The notes below the pieces were generated by a model. That model was not told where the DNA came from. It saw only the letters and a program-made list of their open reading frames with translations, and searched no databases. The translations under genes and the position numbers were made by a program. DNA of 64,000 bases from Bin34 sp963422415. Lineage in GTDB: Bacteria > Chloroflexota > Anaerolineae > Caldilineales > Caldilineaceae. The stretch spans positions 2,604,001-2,668,000 of the forward strand of contig OY729430.1 of NCBI GenBank assembly GCA_963422415.1, given 5' to 3'. Shown here one piece after another: positions 53,463 to 62,518 of the stretch (position 1 is its first letter; each line of letters begins with the position of its first letter).

Positions 53463-54389
53463 ATGATATTGTGTGAGCAGCAACCATACGGGGGATGGCA
53501 ACGAGCCCACCGGATTGGCAATGGCCATTTGGAAATGGTAGTAGTGTCGGAGATCGGGCCCCGCATCATGCATCTGGGCTTGTTGGGTAGCCACAATCTC
53601 TTCCGCAATCTGGAAATGGATCTTGGATGCACGGGGGGTGAGACATTCCGGTTGTATGGAGGGCAGAGGCTGTGGGCGGCTCCCGAGAACGCCGACAATA
53701 CCTACTATCCCGACAATATGCCCGCCGAATTCCAACAGGTAGCGGAACATGTCTTCATGGTAACGGCGCCCGTAGAGAGGACGACCGGCTTGCAGAAACA
53801 AATGCGCATTGCACTAGCCCCGGATCGCCCCTCAGCCACGGTGTGTCATACCCTCTCCAATCAGGGTTCGGCCTCGCGTGAACTTTCGCCTTGGGCCCTG
53901 TCCGTAATGAATCTGCATGGTACGGCCATAGTACCGCTGCCTCCATTCGGATCGCATGCAGAGAACTTGGCTCCCGTTAGCCCCCTTGTACTCTGGGCGT
54001 ACACGGACTTGACCGATCCGAGATGGACCGTGGGTCGCCGGTACGTCTTGCTCCAACAGGATCCCTTGGCAGGCCATCCGCAGAAGCTGGGGCTGAATGT
54101 CAGTCAGGGTTGGGCCGCCTATGTGCTGGACTCCGTTCTGTTTGTCAAGACTTTTGGCCATGACAGATCTGCCACCTATCCAGATTTTGGGTGCAACACG
54201 GAGATTTTTACGGACCATCGCATACTGGAAGTGGAATCTCTGGGACCCTTGACCACGGTTGTGCCCGGCGCGTCCGTAACCCAAACCGAAGAATGGCATC
54301 TCTTCCGCGGGGTGCCCACTCCCACCAACGACCAAGAGGTCAAGGACCACGTGCTGCCACACGTGGAAGTCGCGTTGTCCCGTATCTGA
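53463..54389 (+). CDS. DUF4380 family protein (aldose-epimerase-like fold)
   Basis: A 308-residue DUF4380 protein. The N-terminal beta strands read GHLEMVVVSEIGPRIMHLGL and FRLYGGQRLWAAPENADNTY, which match this family and recall galactose mutarotase (aldose 1-epimerase). The mid-region LSPWALSVMNLHGTAIVPLP is also typical. ATG 53463 follows AAGGAGAAATCC. The fold implies carbohydrate binding; enzymatic activity is not established. It is preceded by a strong promoter and a long structured leader, an unusual degree of apparent regulation here. It ends 40 bases from a convergent gene. Confidence 0.8.
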   Translation: MILCEQQPYGGWQRAHRIGNGHLEMVVVSEIGPRIMHLGLLGSHNLFRNLEMDLGCTGGETFRLYGGQRLWAAPENADNTYYPDNMPAEFQQVAEHVFMVTAPVERTTGLQKQMRIALAPDRPSATVCHTLSNQGSASRELSPWALSVMNLHGTAIVPLPPFGSHAENLAPVSPLVLWAYTDLTDPRWTVGRRYVLLQQDPLAGHPQKLGLNVSQGWAAYVLDSVLFVKTFGHDRSATYPDFGCNTEIFTDHRILEVESLGPLTTVVPGASVTQTEEWHLFRGVPTPTNDQEVKDHVLPHVEVALSRI

Positions 54390-54428
54390 ATCAATCGCGG
54401 GCGTCCGACCAGTCACGTCTCCGGCGAT

Positions 54429-56054
54429 TCAGTCCTGCCAGAATTCCTCCAGCCGATCACGCACCTCGAAGCCTAGGACTTCCCGCAGCTTGGAATGCTG
54501 GAACCGGCGGTGCGGCATATCGGCGCTGACGTTGAATTCCTCGTAGGGACCGGACAACGACGGGACTTCGACGGCTCTCTTCAGAGCCCGGCCCGAGTCC
54601 TCCCATGAGATGGCAAAAGGCGGTATTTGCTGTCTTTCTGCGGGATCCACCAGCCGCCAGAAAAGCATGACGACGACTTCAAGGCCATAATGCTCGGCAA
54701 AGACACGCAGGGTTTCCTGGCCGAGGTACTTGGTATGGTGATACAGGTAGGCCAAGGGTCGGGCCGGCGCTTCGACAGGCACGTCGTAATCCCAGACATA
54801 GCTGCCAAAGCCCGGATCCATTTGTTGGAAGGGACCAGTCTGAACGATGCGCCGAATGCCATGTTGCACAGCGCCCCGGGCCACAGCGAAGGCGCCCGCG
54901 GCGTTGACATGAAACGCTTCATGCAAGCGCGACCGCAATACGGAGCAATTGATTATGGCATCCATGCCTGCACAGGCCGCCACTACTTGATCTGCATCCC
55001 GCATGTCCACCATGCGGTGCTCATGGGGCGCGGACAGGCGTGGAGTGACGGGTCTGCCTCGAAGCTGGCTGTCCTGATGGGCCCTGATGTCCTTTATGCC
55101 GCGCAAATCGCACAGCCGCAGCTGATAGTCGTTTTGCATGGCCAGTGCCGTAGACGCGCCCATGGGCCCACCAGCCCCGAATATGACCACTTTCCGTATG
55201 TCGCGACGGGGAATCACCAGCGGGCGCGCGTTGCTCTGGATCCAGTCAGCCCAGGCCACCCCCGGTCTCACCGACGATGGAGCATCAGGGGGACCAATCT
55301 CATGTTGGGGTGCGTAGGCGAAGGGCTCCATGGCACTGATGGCTCTCTCTTCGCCTCCCGTTTCATGCAGCATCTTGATTTTGGCATGGGGCCCGGGAGC
55401 CGCAATATGGAAAAGGCACCAATCGGGACGCGTAGCGTTTCGCATTCTGGACGCGTCAAAGTGCATGGCCCTGTCTATCGCGTGTAGGGCATCGTCCAAG
55501 TGCACCCAACGAGGATCGAATGCGGCATGCACCATGTCCGCCGAGTCGGCCTCCTGACCGAAACGCAGGCACACTGCCAGCATCTCTCCCACCCGAACAG
55601 TCTCCCGCAAGGACAATTCACTGAGCCAAGGGATCAGTTCCGCGAGATCTGGCGCAGGCCAAGGACGCCATACCTCGTTAACCTGCCAGTTGGCCGGCAA
55701 GCGATCAAAAAAAGACAGTGTGCTGCCCAATATGAATCGATCCACGCCCACGGACTGTGCGGCCAGCACAAGGTTATACAAACCACACAAACTGCGATAC
55801 ATCTGGTCGTTTGGCGGAATGGGCTGCGCTCCCGGATACGTCAAGGGATCCAGATGCAGGATGCAGTCTACACCGATCATTAAAGCGGATGTTTGTGTGG
55901 CAATCCGGAAATCCACATTCTGGATCGCCGGATCAGGTTCCGTCGCGGAATCGTCCCAATCTGTCAGGACCAGTTCCAGATCGGTGCGGCTTCCCCAACT
56001 TTCGACCAGATGCCGTCCGAGTCGAGACCGCACGCCCGTAACCAGCAGTTTCAT
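54429..56054 (-). CDS. Tandem NAD-dependent epimerase/dehydratase (double SDR) protein
   Basis: A 541-residue protein made of two extended-SDR units. Unit 1 (about 1-255) starts KLLVTGVRSRLGRHLVESWG and has the HLDPLTYPGA and LGSTLSFFD segments, but its Tyr-x-x-x-Lys site is not evident. Unit 2 (about 285-541) starts KVVIFGAGGPMGASTALAMQ and carries a plausible active site, YLYHHTKYLGQETLRVF. Both units show DxR/DxxD-type nucleotide-sugar epimerase contexts (VDMRDADQVVAACAGMDAII). A double epimerase in one chain is uncommon; unit 1 may be regulatory. It lies 46 bases after the stop of the dehydratase gene at 56101 on the same strand and is probably co-transcribed. Confidence 0.82.
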   Translation of the reverse strand: MKLLVTGVRSRLGRHLVESWGSRTDLELVLTDWDDSATEPDPAIQNVDFRIATQTSALMIGVDCILHLDPLTYPGAQPIPPNDQMYRSLCGLYNLVLAAQSVGVDRFILGSTLSFFDRLPANWQVNEVWRPWPAPDLAELIPWLSELSLRETVRVGEMLAVCLRFGQEADSADMVHAAFDPRWVHLDDALHAIDRAMHFDASRMRNATRPDWCLFHIAAPGPHAKIKMLHETGGEERAISAMEPFAYAPQHEIGPPDAPSSVRPGVAWADWIQSNARPLVIPRRDIRKVVIFGAGGPMGASTALAMQNDYQLRLCDLRGIKDIRAHQDSQLRGRPVTPRLSAPHEHRMVDMRDADQVVAACAGMDAIINCSVLRSRLHEAFHVNAAGAFAVARGAVQHGIRRIVQTGPFQQMDPGFGSYVWDYDVPVEAPARPLAYLYHHTKYLGQETLRVFAEHYGLEVVVMLFWRLVDPAERQQIPPFAISWEDSGRALKRAVEVPSLSGPYEEFNVSADMPHRRFQHSKLREVLGFEVRDRLEEFWQD

Positions 56055-56100
56055 TGTTTCGCTTGCCTCTCGTCACACGCCCCTGGTCTTGAAGGCCAAA

Positions 56101-57273
56101 TCAGAACCGAGTGTAATAGTCTATGCCGGAACCGGTTTTGCCACTGGCCCGAGTTTCCACCTGGGTGGCATGCCTGGCCAAGACCGCCTCGTTCAGTTCA
56201 ATTCCCAATCCCGGTTTGGAAGAGGGTACATGATATCCATCCTCCCACACCAAAGGCTCCTGCAGCACATCGGCATGGAATCCATCCCATGTGCCAATCC
56301 CTTCCTGAATGAGAAAGTTGGGAGAACAGACATCCAATTGGAACGCCGCCGCCGCTCCCACAGGGCCTCCGTACAAATGCGGGGCGATCTGCACATATTG
56401 GGCCTCAGCCATGCTGGCTATCTTCTTGGCCTCCATAATGCCACCCGCAATGGTCAGATCCATTTGCAGGATGGCCGCCGCCCTCTGCGCCAGCAAGTCC
56501 ACGAACTCGAACTTCGAGAGCAGCCTTTCCCCGGTGGCCACGGGAATCGAGGTGGCGCGAGCAACGGTGGCCATGGCCGCAATGTTTTCGGGAGGCACAG
56601 GTTCCTCAAACCACAGGGGATCGAATTCCTCCACCCGCTTGGCAAAGCGAATCGCGCTGTGCGGCGTGAATTGGCCATGTGTCCCTATGAGAATGTCACA
56701 GCTGTCTCCCACGGCCTCCCTGACCTTCTGCACTACGTTGGCCGCATATCGAAGTCCCCCCAAGCGATCGCAGGTACGCGGATCCACCGGATCGAATTTC
56801 ACTGCCGTAAAGCCCCGGTCCACATATTCCAGCGCCATGGCAGCAGCCTTTTCCGCAGAATCTCCGGCGCGCCAGCCCGTCAAATAGGAATAGGCGCGCA
56901 GCCTTTCGTGAAACTTGCCTCCCAACAGGTTGTAGACCGGTTGATCGTAGGCCTTGCCTACAATGTCCCAGAGGGCCATCTCAATGCAACTTAGGACAGG
57001 GGCTGTCAAGGGGCCGACGCGGCGCACAAATCGTTGCTCATAAATGGCGCTCCAGATGCGTTCAATCCGCGTGGGATCCCGGCCCAGCAGAAACTGTTCC
57101 GCGAGCGATTCGATTAGTGGCAAGGCGGTATGGTCCATGCGTGTGTGATAGGTAGCCTCGCCCACACCGAAAACGCCTTGATCCGTACCGATTTTGACAA
57201 ACAGCCAACGCGGCCCACCCGCATGCGGCGGGGGATTGTCCACCAGAAAAGTGTTCACGGCATCGATTCGCAT
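56101..57273 (-). CDS. Enolase-superfamily dehydratase (GTHGQ subgroup)
   Basis: A 390-residue MR/MLE protein. Features: Lys in FTAVKFDPVDP, a GTHGQF block where other members have an Asp-containing strand (DVHxR or DAHG), Glu in WFEEPV, Glu in ATGERLLSKFEF, Asp in LQMDLTIAGGI and His in APHLYGGPVGAAAA. The GTHGQ form is, from memory, common in a large uncharacterised subgroup, so it is not a defect. ATG 57273 gives RIDAVNTFLVDNPPPHAGG. It is followed by the double-SDR gene. The likely reaction is a sugar-acid dehydration, with the epimerase-type partner acting on product or substrate. Confidence 0.87.
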   Translation of the reverse strand: MRIDAVNTFLVDNPPPHAGGPRWLFVKIGTDQGVFGVGEATYHTRMDHTALPLIESLAEQFLLGRDPTRIERIWSAIYEQRFVRRVGPLTAPVLSCIEMALWDIVGKAYDQPVYNLLGGKFHERLRAYSYLTGWRAGDSAEKAAAMALEYVDRGFTAVKFDPVDPRTCDRLGGLRYAANVVQKVREAVGDSCDILIGTHGQFTPHSAIRFAKRVEEFDPLWFEEPVPPENIAAMATVARATSIPVATGERLLSKFEFVDLLAQRAAAILQMDLTIAGGIMEAKKIASMAEAQYVQIAPHLYGGPVGAAAAFQLDVCSPNFLIQEGIGTWDGFHADVLQEPLVWEDGYHVPSSKPGLGIELNEAVLARHATQVETRASGKTGSGIDYYTRF

Positions 57274-57685
57274 GACAAACTTTCTCCCATGCCTTGGCTA
57301 TCCTGAATCCCGGACATAGACTTACCACAAGAGAGTTCGGATCCTCAGACATCCAAATCTCCAAGTTTAGAAGCCTTTCTCCATTATCACTGCAATGCCA
57401 CAACAACTTGAATTGGGAGGCCACAAAGAAATCACATTCTCCTGCTCCTGCACGATGCACTCCCCTTGTGCCTTGGGCATTGCTGTTCGTATCCAGCCGC
57501 GGCTTATATTGTGCGGCAATTGTCCAAGTGTCGGGCCAGATACGAGAACATCTGCAAAAGGGATGCCTAGACATGTACTATAACTTTAAGTTTGGATGTA
57601 ACCAGACAGATCCCAGCCCGGCCCGGGTCAGGAATGCCTTGGCAGACACGGGACCACCCACTATCCTCAATGGAGCGATAACACT
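57274..57685. other. Divergent intergenic region, nothing supportable
   Basis: About 410 bases between the divergent dehydratase and DinB-like genes. Only short frames occur. No promoter pair stands out clearly. Confidence 0.45.
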
Positions 57686-58183
57686 ATGACCGAGAAACAC
57701 AACAAGATAGCGGTAATGTGTTTTGCCAACAATGTTCGCATGGTGGAAAACGGATGCAAGGGATTGACGCAATTACAGAGCTTGGCGTCCATGCCGTTTG
57801 ACCACAACTGTGTCAACTGGTCCCTAGGCCATCTTTTGAGTTACCGCAAGTTCATATTGCGGGTGCTGGGGGATGAGAGTCTCGATTGGTCCAAGCAAAT
57901 GGAGGACATTTACGACAATGGCCATGAAGTGGCCGCGTCGACAGAGGCCGCGGCTAACGGAGCCCCTCTGGAGAGGATGCTAACGATACTGAAGCAATCT
58001 CAGGAACTGATGGAAGCCGCCTTGGACACAAAGGATCTAGCCGACTTCACGGAAGATCACAAGTTCTTTGGCAACAAGCCATCCACGGCCAAATCGATTG
58101 TGGAATTCCTGCTTTGGCATGAATCCACCCATGTGGGAGAGATCACTGTTCAGGCCGCAGCCGCGTTGCACGCGGCCGCCTGA
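57686..58183 (+). CDS. DinB/YfiT-family four-helix protein
   Basis: A 165-residue protein of the DinB superfamily, metal-binding four-helix bundles that often act as thiol-dependent transferases or stress proteins. Features are NWSLGHLLSYRKF (His of the N-terminal site, about residues 43-55) and LLWHESTHVGEITVQ (His-x3-His pair, about residues 142-156), which together form a three-His metal site. It is mostly helical. ATG 57686 has a weak ribosome binding site. Single-gene unit; a stem-loop follows about 13 bases after the stop. Confidence 0.78.
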   Translation: MTEKHNKIAVMCFANNVRMVENGCKGLTQLQSLASMPFDHNCVNWSLGHLLSYRKFILRVLGDESLDWSKQMEDIYDNGHEVAASTEAAANGAPLERMLTILKQSQELMEAALDTKDLADFTEDHKFFGNKPSTAKSIVEFLLWHESTHVGEITVQAAAALHAAA

Positions 58184-58224
58184 CTGTGACAACGGTGCAG
58201 GGATACGACGTCCCCTGCGTGCAA

Positions 58225-58258
58225 ACAAAAAAGAGGGGGATCCCGCGGAACCCCCTCT
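58225..58258 (-). terminator. Rho-independent terminator of the aldolase gene
   Basis: AGAGGGGG (58232-58239) pairs with CCCCCTCT (58251-58258); inner TCC/GGA extends it. On the - strand the stem is followed by an uninterrupted run of Ts (TTTTTG then TTTG). It lies 25 bases past the stop of the aldolase gene at 58283, the right place and direction. A second smaller hairpin (58197-58202 with 58213-58218) follows the DinB-like gene. Confidence 0.85.
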
Positions 58259-58282
58259 CAATGGGTTCAAGCAGACAGAAAA

Positions 58283-59290
58283 TCAGGCGGCCATTTTGAA
58301 GGTACCATAGCGAGCTTGACCATTGGCCCGCGAGACCTTCAGAAATGCCTGTTGGGCGCTGTCACGATTGGTTGTCTCGCCCTTCCAAGTTTGCAACACC
58401 GGCTGCTGCAGGGCTCGCCCGTAAGAGAAGCTCAGTTCCCAAGGATGAGCCCCCATGGCGTTCATGGCGTTCAGGTTTAGCGTAGCCTCTTCTGGCGACT
58501 GACCACCCGACAGAAACACGATTCCCGGCACTGCCGCGGGCACGGACCGTCTGTAGGTTCGGATCGAGGCCGCGGCCACTTCCTCCGGCGAAGCCGCGGC
58601 GCCACTGGCCTTGCCAGGAATGACCATGTTGGGCTTGAGCAAGGTGCCTTCCAATATCACGCCCTGCTGGTGCAAGGCGTGATATTGGTAATGCAAGACT
58701 TGGGTTGTCACCGCCTCGCACCTGTCAATCGTGTGCGACCCATCCATCAGCACCTCCGGTTCGACAATCGGCACTATGTCGGCTTCCTGGCACAGGGCGG
58801 CATAACGAGCCAGAGCGTGGGCATTGGCCTTGACGCACTGCAGCGAAGGCAATACATCGTCTATGGCTATGACGGCTCTCCATTTGGCAAAGCGGGCCCC
58901 CAGCCGGCGATATTCCGCCAATCGTTCCCGCAGCCCATCCAGTCCTTCCGTCACGTTTTCACCAGGGTGACCGGGCAGGGGATGGGCACCAGTGTCCACC
59001 TTGATGCCTGGAATCACACCTTGTGAGCTCAACACTTCACTCAAGGGCCGCCCGTCAACGGCCTGCTGGCGAATGGTTTCGTCATACAGAATGACGCCGC
59101 TGATGTTCTCTTCAATGTGCGGCGAGGTGAAGAGCATCTCGCGGTATGCTCGCCGGTTGTCCTCGGTAGATTCCACGTCAATGCTGTCAAATCGTTGCTG
59201 GATAGTGCCGGAACTTTCATCCGCCGCCAGAATCCCCTTGCCTGGGGCTACCAGCGCCGAGGCCGTAGCTTGCAAAACATCGCTGTTCAT
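58283..59290 (-). CDS. Class I fructose-bisphosphate aldolase
   Basis: A 335-residue class I aldolase of the eukaryote-like type, which reversibly splits fructose-1,6-bisphosphate into dihydroxyacetone phosphate and glyceraldehyde-3-phosphate. Landmarks: GKGILAADESSGTIQQRF at the N-terminus, FAKWRAVIAIDD (Lys and Arg of the phosphate/substrate region), VEPEVLMDGSHTIDRC, the Schiff-base Lys in LEGTLLKPNMVIPG and FLSGGQSPEEATLNLNAMN. ATG 59290 after AAGGACAAG fits the normal N-terminus; the frame opens at 59362. A clear terminator follows. A central-metabolism gene of the lower glycolytic or gluconeogenic path. Confidence 0.93.
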   Translation of the reverse strand: MNSDVLQATASALVAPGKGILAADESSGTIQQRFDSIDVESTEDNRRAYREMLFTSPHIEENISGVILYDETIRQQAVDGRPLSEVLSSQGVIPGIKVDTGAHPLPGHPGENVTEGLDGLRERLAEYRRLGARFAKWRAVIAIDDVLPSLQCVKANAHALARYAALCQEADIVPIVEPEVLMDGSHTIDRCEAVTTQVLHYQYHALHQQGVILEGTLLKPNMVIPGKASGAAASPEEVAAASIRTYRRSVPAAVPGIVFLSGGQSPEEATLNLNAMNAMGAHPWELSFSYGRALQQPVLQTWKGETTNRDSAQQAFLKVSRANGQARYGTFKMAA

Positions 59291-59475
59291 CTTCTTGTCC
59301 TTGAAATCCTGATCGGCAACTGCGTTGCCACCTCTAGGGGCCAAGCCGGCCCAGTATGACAAAGTCGGTGACCATTATAGCGCGCAACGGGTGGAAACAC
59401 TTTGAGCGGGAACAAGGAAAAACATCCGCAAATCGGGCCAAGACAGGACAGCCCCCAAGACCAAGAGAGCAGGAT

Positions 59476-60588
59476 CTAGGCTGTCAGAGAACTGCGCGCC
59501 AGCATCTTGCCCTGTTCTGTCAGGTGTACCCATGTCCCATCCCGAATTTCCACCAACCCTTGATCCTGGGCCATGCGCAATATGCGGTTGGCAAACGGCA
59601 CGGGCCACGCGAGATGCATTTGCAGATGGTCCACTCTGTTTTCTTCCCCTTCCGGTCCCGTATCCAAATGTTGAAACAGATGAATGGAGAGCATGCGGAT
59701 TGCAAATGTCAATTTCTGGTGTCGCTGACGCAAGGTAGCTGCCACTAGACCCTTTTGCGGTGCAGCCAGCAAGACGACGCCAAAAACACCTGCCATAGCC
59801 AAGGTCATGGCTCCTCCAATGGAGGCATCCACCATGGTGGCAATCCAGAACCCCGCCGCCGCGCCGAGAACGCTGATGCCCAGAGACAGCCAGATCATCC
59901 GTGACAGAGAATCCGTGAGCAGCGACGCCGTGACAGGAGGTACTATCATGAAGCCAAGGACCAGAATGGACCCCACCGCATCAAAAGCGCCCACCGCCGT
60001 GACGGAGGTCAGAGCCACGAGTCCATAGTGCAGCAAGACGGGAGGAAAACCCAAGGCCAAGGCCAAGTCAGGATCGAACGTGGAGATCTTGAGTTCCTTG
60101 AAGAAGACGACGATGAGCGTGGCGTTCAAGATCAGAATGCCGGTCAACTTCCAGAGCGCCAGAGGACCCAAGGCCCACTCCCCAATCCGGAAACGCTCGA
60201 AGACGGCGTAGACCAAGTCTCCCTGAAAGACAGTATGCTCATCCAAATGGGCATCCCGAGCCAGCAGGGAAATCAGAAGAACCCCCAGACTGAAAAGGGC
60301 CGGGAAGGTTATGCCAATGGCAGCGTCTTCCTTGACAAGGCGGGTGCGGATGAGTAACTCAATCAGCACTACCGTCAGTAGCCCCACTCCGGCAGCCCCC
60401 AGCATCAGCAGGGGATGGTCATATTGCGAGACAATCAGGAAGGCCATCACAATCCCCAACAAGACAGTGTGGCTGATCGCGTCTGTCAGCATGGACATGC
60501 GACGGAGCACCAAGAAACAGCCCGGCAAGGCGCAGGTCACCCCAACTACCAAGGCGATCAGCAGGATCTCGAATTCCAAAGCGGACAT
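59476..60588 (-). CDS. Metal ABC transporter permease with C-terminal winged-helix domain (2)
   Basis: A 370-residue fusion. Residues about 1-285 form a zinc/manganese/iron ABC-3-type permease with eight to nine membrane helices (CFLVLRRMSMLTDAISHTVL, GSILVLGFMIVPPVTASLL). Residues about 290-370 are a cytoplasmic DtxR/MarR-like winged helix (HLQMHLAWPVPFANRILRMA, then EIRDGTWVHLTEQGKML). It starts two bases after the stop of the first permease and ends the operon. Such permease-repressor fusions suggest the transporter itself, or a proteolytic fragment, senses or regulates. It would pair with the other permease as the channel. Confidence 0.85.
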   Translation of the reverse strand: MSALEFEILLIALVVGVTCALPGCFLVLRRMSMLTDAISHTVLLGIVMAFLIVSQYDHPLLMLGAAGVGLLTVVLIELLIRTRLVKEDAAIGITFPALFSLGVLLISLLARDAHLDEHTVFQGDLVYAVFERFRIGEWALGPLALWKLTGILILNATLIVVFFKELKISTFDPDLALALGFPPVLLHYGLVALTSVTAVGAFDAVGSILVLGFMIVPPVTASLLTDSLSRMIWLSLGISVLGAAAGFWIATMVDASIGGAMTLAMAGVFGVVLLAAPQKGLVAATLRQRHQKLTFAIRMLSIHLFQHLDTGPEGEENRVDHLQMHLAWPVPFANRILRMAQDQGLVEIRDGTWVHLTEQGKMLARSSLTA

Positions 60589-60589
60589 G

Positions 60590-61711
60590 CTATTTCGATC
60601 TGGAACCCAGCGTCTCTGACTGGATCATGGCCCCCTCGTCAGTCAGGGACCAAGTGCCATCCATTTCGGTTTGCACCAAACCGGCAGCCTGCAGTCGTTC
60701 CAGAACGGAACGTAGATTGCCCCTTCCGGGCCGAGCCAGCTGAATCACTTCCAGACTGTGACCGTGTCGGGTCCGCCCATGTTGGATCCACAGGGTCTGC
60801 AAAGTGTCCAGCACTCCCTCCTCCTGCATCAGAGATTGACTGTGACGGGTCTTGAACCACCGCCAAATCAACCCTCTTTCGCGGCCCAACAGCAGGGAGA
60901 ACACCGTGACCCCTGAAAGGCAGAGCACGATCACGGGACCAGTGGGAATATGCGGTCCCAGAGTGGACACCGCCGCCCCCGCTACACTGCTGATCGCTCC
61001 TATGCCAGCCGCTATCGGGACCATGTGCCCTATCCTGTGCGTCCACTGGCGTGCGGCGGCGGCGGGGGCGATCAGCAGCGCGCTCATCAGGATGACGCCG
61101 ACAGCCTGCAGCCCCATGACGATGGTAGTTACCATCAAACCCGTGATGAGCAACTCCAGCCCCTTCACGGGCAACCCGACATTGATGGCGAAGTCGGGGT
61201 CAAAGGCAACCAGCTTGAATTCCTTCCAGAGCGTCACTAGGATCAGCAGCAGGGGCAGACCAGTCCAAAGCAGGACCTGCACATCGGATGCCACCAAGGC
61301 GGCGGCTTGGCCGAATATGAACTTGGACAGTCCCGCCTTCTGGGCCGTAGGCATGTTCTTTGTCATGGACAGGAGAAAGACTCCCGTGCCAAAAAACAAG
61401 GCCAAGGCGGTCCCCATGGCGCCATCCCGCCGAATCCGGGCATGACCATCTATCAGAACAATGAAAAGCGTAGCCGCCAGACCCGCAACGGCGGCACCCA
61501 TCATCAGGACACCCATTTCTCGGGTCTGCCACAGCAGGAAGGCCAACACCACGCCCGGCAGAGTGGCATGGCTGACCACATCTCCCAACAAACTCTGACG
61601 GCGCAGCAGAGCCAGACATCCCAGACTGCCGCTGACAATGCCAATCCATGCCGTGCCCAACACTACATTGCGGACGGTATAGTCACTCCAAGCCGGCAGA
61701 GACCAGTCCAT
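60590..61711 (-). CDS. Metal ABC transporter permease with C-terminal winged-helix domain (1)
   Basis: A 373-residue fusion built like its partner. The N-terminal permease part (about 1-285) shows LLRRQSLLGDVVSHATLPGV, FKLVAFDPDFAINVGLPVKG and VGVILMSALLIAPAAAARQ, marks of the ABC-3 metal permease family. The C-terminal part (about 290-370) is a winged-helix domain (HSLEVIQLARPGRGNLRSVL then TEMDGTWSLTDEGAM). It is encoded 51 bases after the ATPase gene. Having both permeases carry such domains is unusual and fits a built-in metal sensor. Confidence 0.85.
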   Translation of the reverse strand: MDWSLPAWSDYTVRNVVLGTAWIGIVSGSLGCLALLRRQSLLGDVVSHATLPGVVLAFLLWQTREMGVLMMGAAVAGLAATLFIVLIDGHARIRRDGAMGTALALFFGTGVFLLSMTKNMPTAQKAGLSKFIFGQAAALVASDVQVLLWTGLPLLLILVTLWKEFKLVAFDPDFAINVGLPVKGLELLITGLMVTTIVMGLQAVGVILMSALLIAPAAAARQWTHRIGHMVPIAAGIGAISSVAGAAVSTLGPHIPTGPVIVLCLSGVTVFSLLLGRERGLIWRWFKTRHSQSLMQEEGVLDTLQTLWIQHGRTRHGHSLEVIQLARPGRGNLRSVLERLQAAGLVQTEMDGTWSLTDEGAMIQSETLGSRSK

Positions 61712-61762
61712 GATGAAAGCACCTGTGCAGGCTATGGCTCTGCGCCGGAATTCCCTGTACGC

Positions 61763-62518
61763 TCATTGGGCAGGCAGGCCGTTTCCGACGACAGGGGTGC
61801 CGTAGGCCTGATGGAGGTTGATTTCGGTCAGGGTCAAGGTCATCGGGCCACTGGCAATCTTGCGCAGGTTCAGCAACGTAAGCCAGTCAAAGTACTCGCG
61901 CACCGTCTGCAGATCATGGTGGACGACCACAACGGTCTTGCCTTCGGCCTGTAGATTCCGCAGAACCTCCACGATGGCCTTTTCCGTAGTGGCATCCACG
62001 CCCTGAAAGGGCTCGTCCATAAAGTAAATATCGGCACTTTGAATCAGGGCCCGCGCCAAGAAGACCCGCTGCTGCTGCCCTCCGGAAAGTTCACTGATCT
62101 GACGGTCGGCCAAGTCTGCCATACCCACTTTTTCCAGGGAATCCATGGTTTTTTGGCGATGCAGTGGACGGGGACGGCGAATCCACCCCATCTGGCCATA
62201 GGCCCCCATGAGGACCGCGTCGCCTACGCTGGTCGGGAAGTCCCAGTCTACAGAACTGCGCTGGGGCACATAGCCAATCAGCTTGCGTTGCTCCTGCACT
62301 CTCCGGCCGAAGACCCGCACCGTGCCGGCCACTGGCTTCTTCAGCCCCAGGATCGCCTTGATCAGGGTGGACTTGCCGGCGCCATTGGGCCCCACGATGG
62401 CCATGAGCACGCCGGCCGGCACATGCAGATCAATGTCCCAAAGCACTGGCTTGTCCTCGTAGGCCACCGTTAGATCATTGACTTCCAAGGCCACCCTAGC
62501 CATCGAGTTCTCGTTCAT
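61763..62518 (-). CDS. Metal ABC transporter ATP-binding protein
   Basis: A 251-residue ABC ATPase of the zinc/manganese family. Walker A is GPNGAGKST, the Q-loop VPQRSSVDWDFPTSV is the typical zinc/manganese-type sequence, the signature LSGGQQQR, Walker B IYFMDEPFQGVD and the H-loop VVVHHDL. ATG 62518 overlaps the upstream binding-protein stop (62515) by four bases, so expression is coupled. It powers import through the two permeases downstream. Confidence 0.93.
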   Translation of the reverse strand: MNENSMARVALEVNDLTVAYEDKPVLWDIDLHVPAGVLMAIVGPNGAGKSTLIKAILGLKKPVAGTVRVFGRRVQEQRKLIGYVPQRSSVDWDFPTSVGDAVLMGAYGQMGWIRRPRPLHRQKTMDSLEKVGMADLADRQISELSGGQQQRVFLARALIQSADIYFMDEPFQGVDATTEKAIVEVLRNLQAEGKTVVVVHHDLQTVREYFDWLTLLNLRKIASGPMTLTLTEINLHQAYGTPVVGNGLPAQ

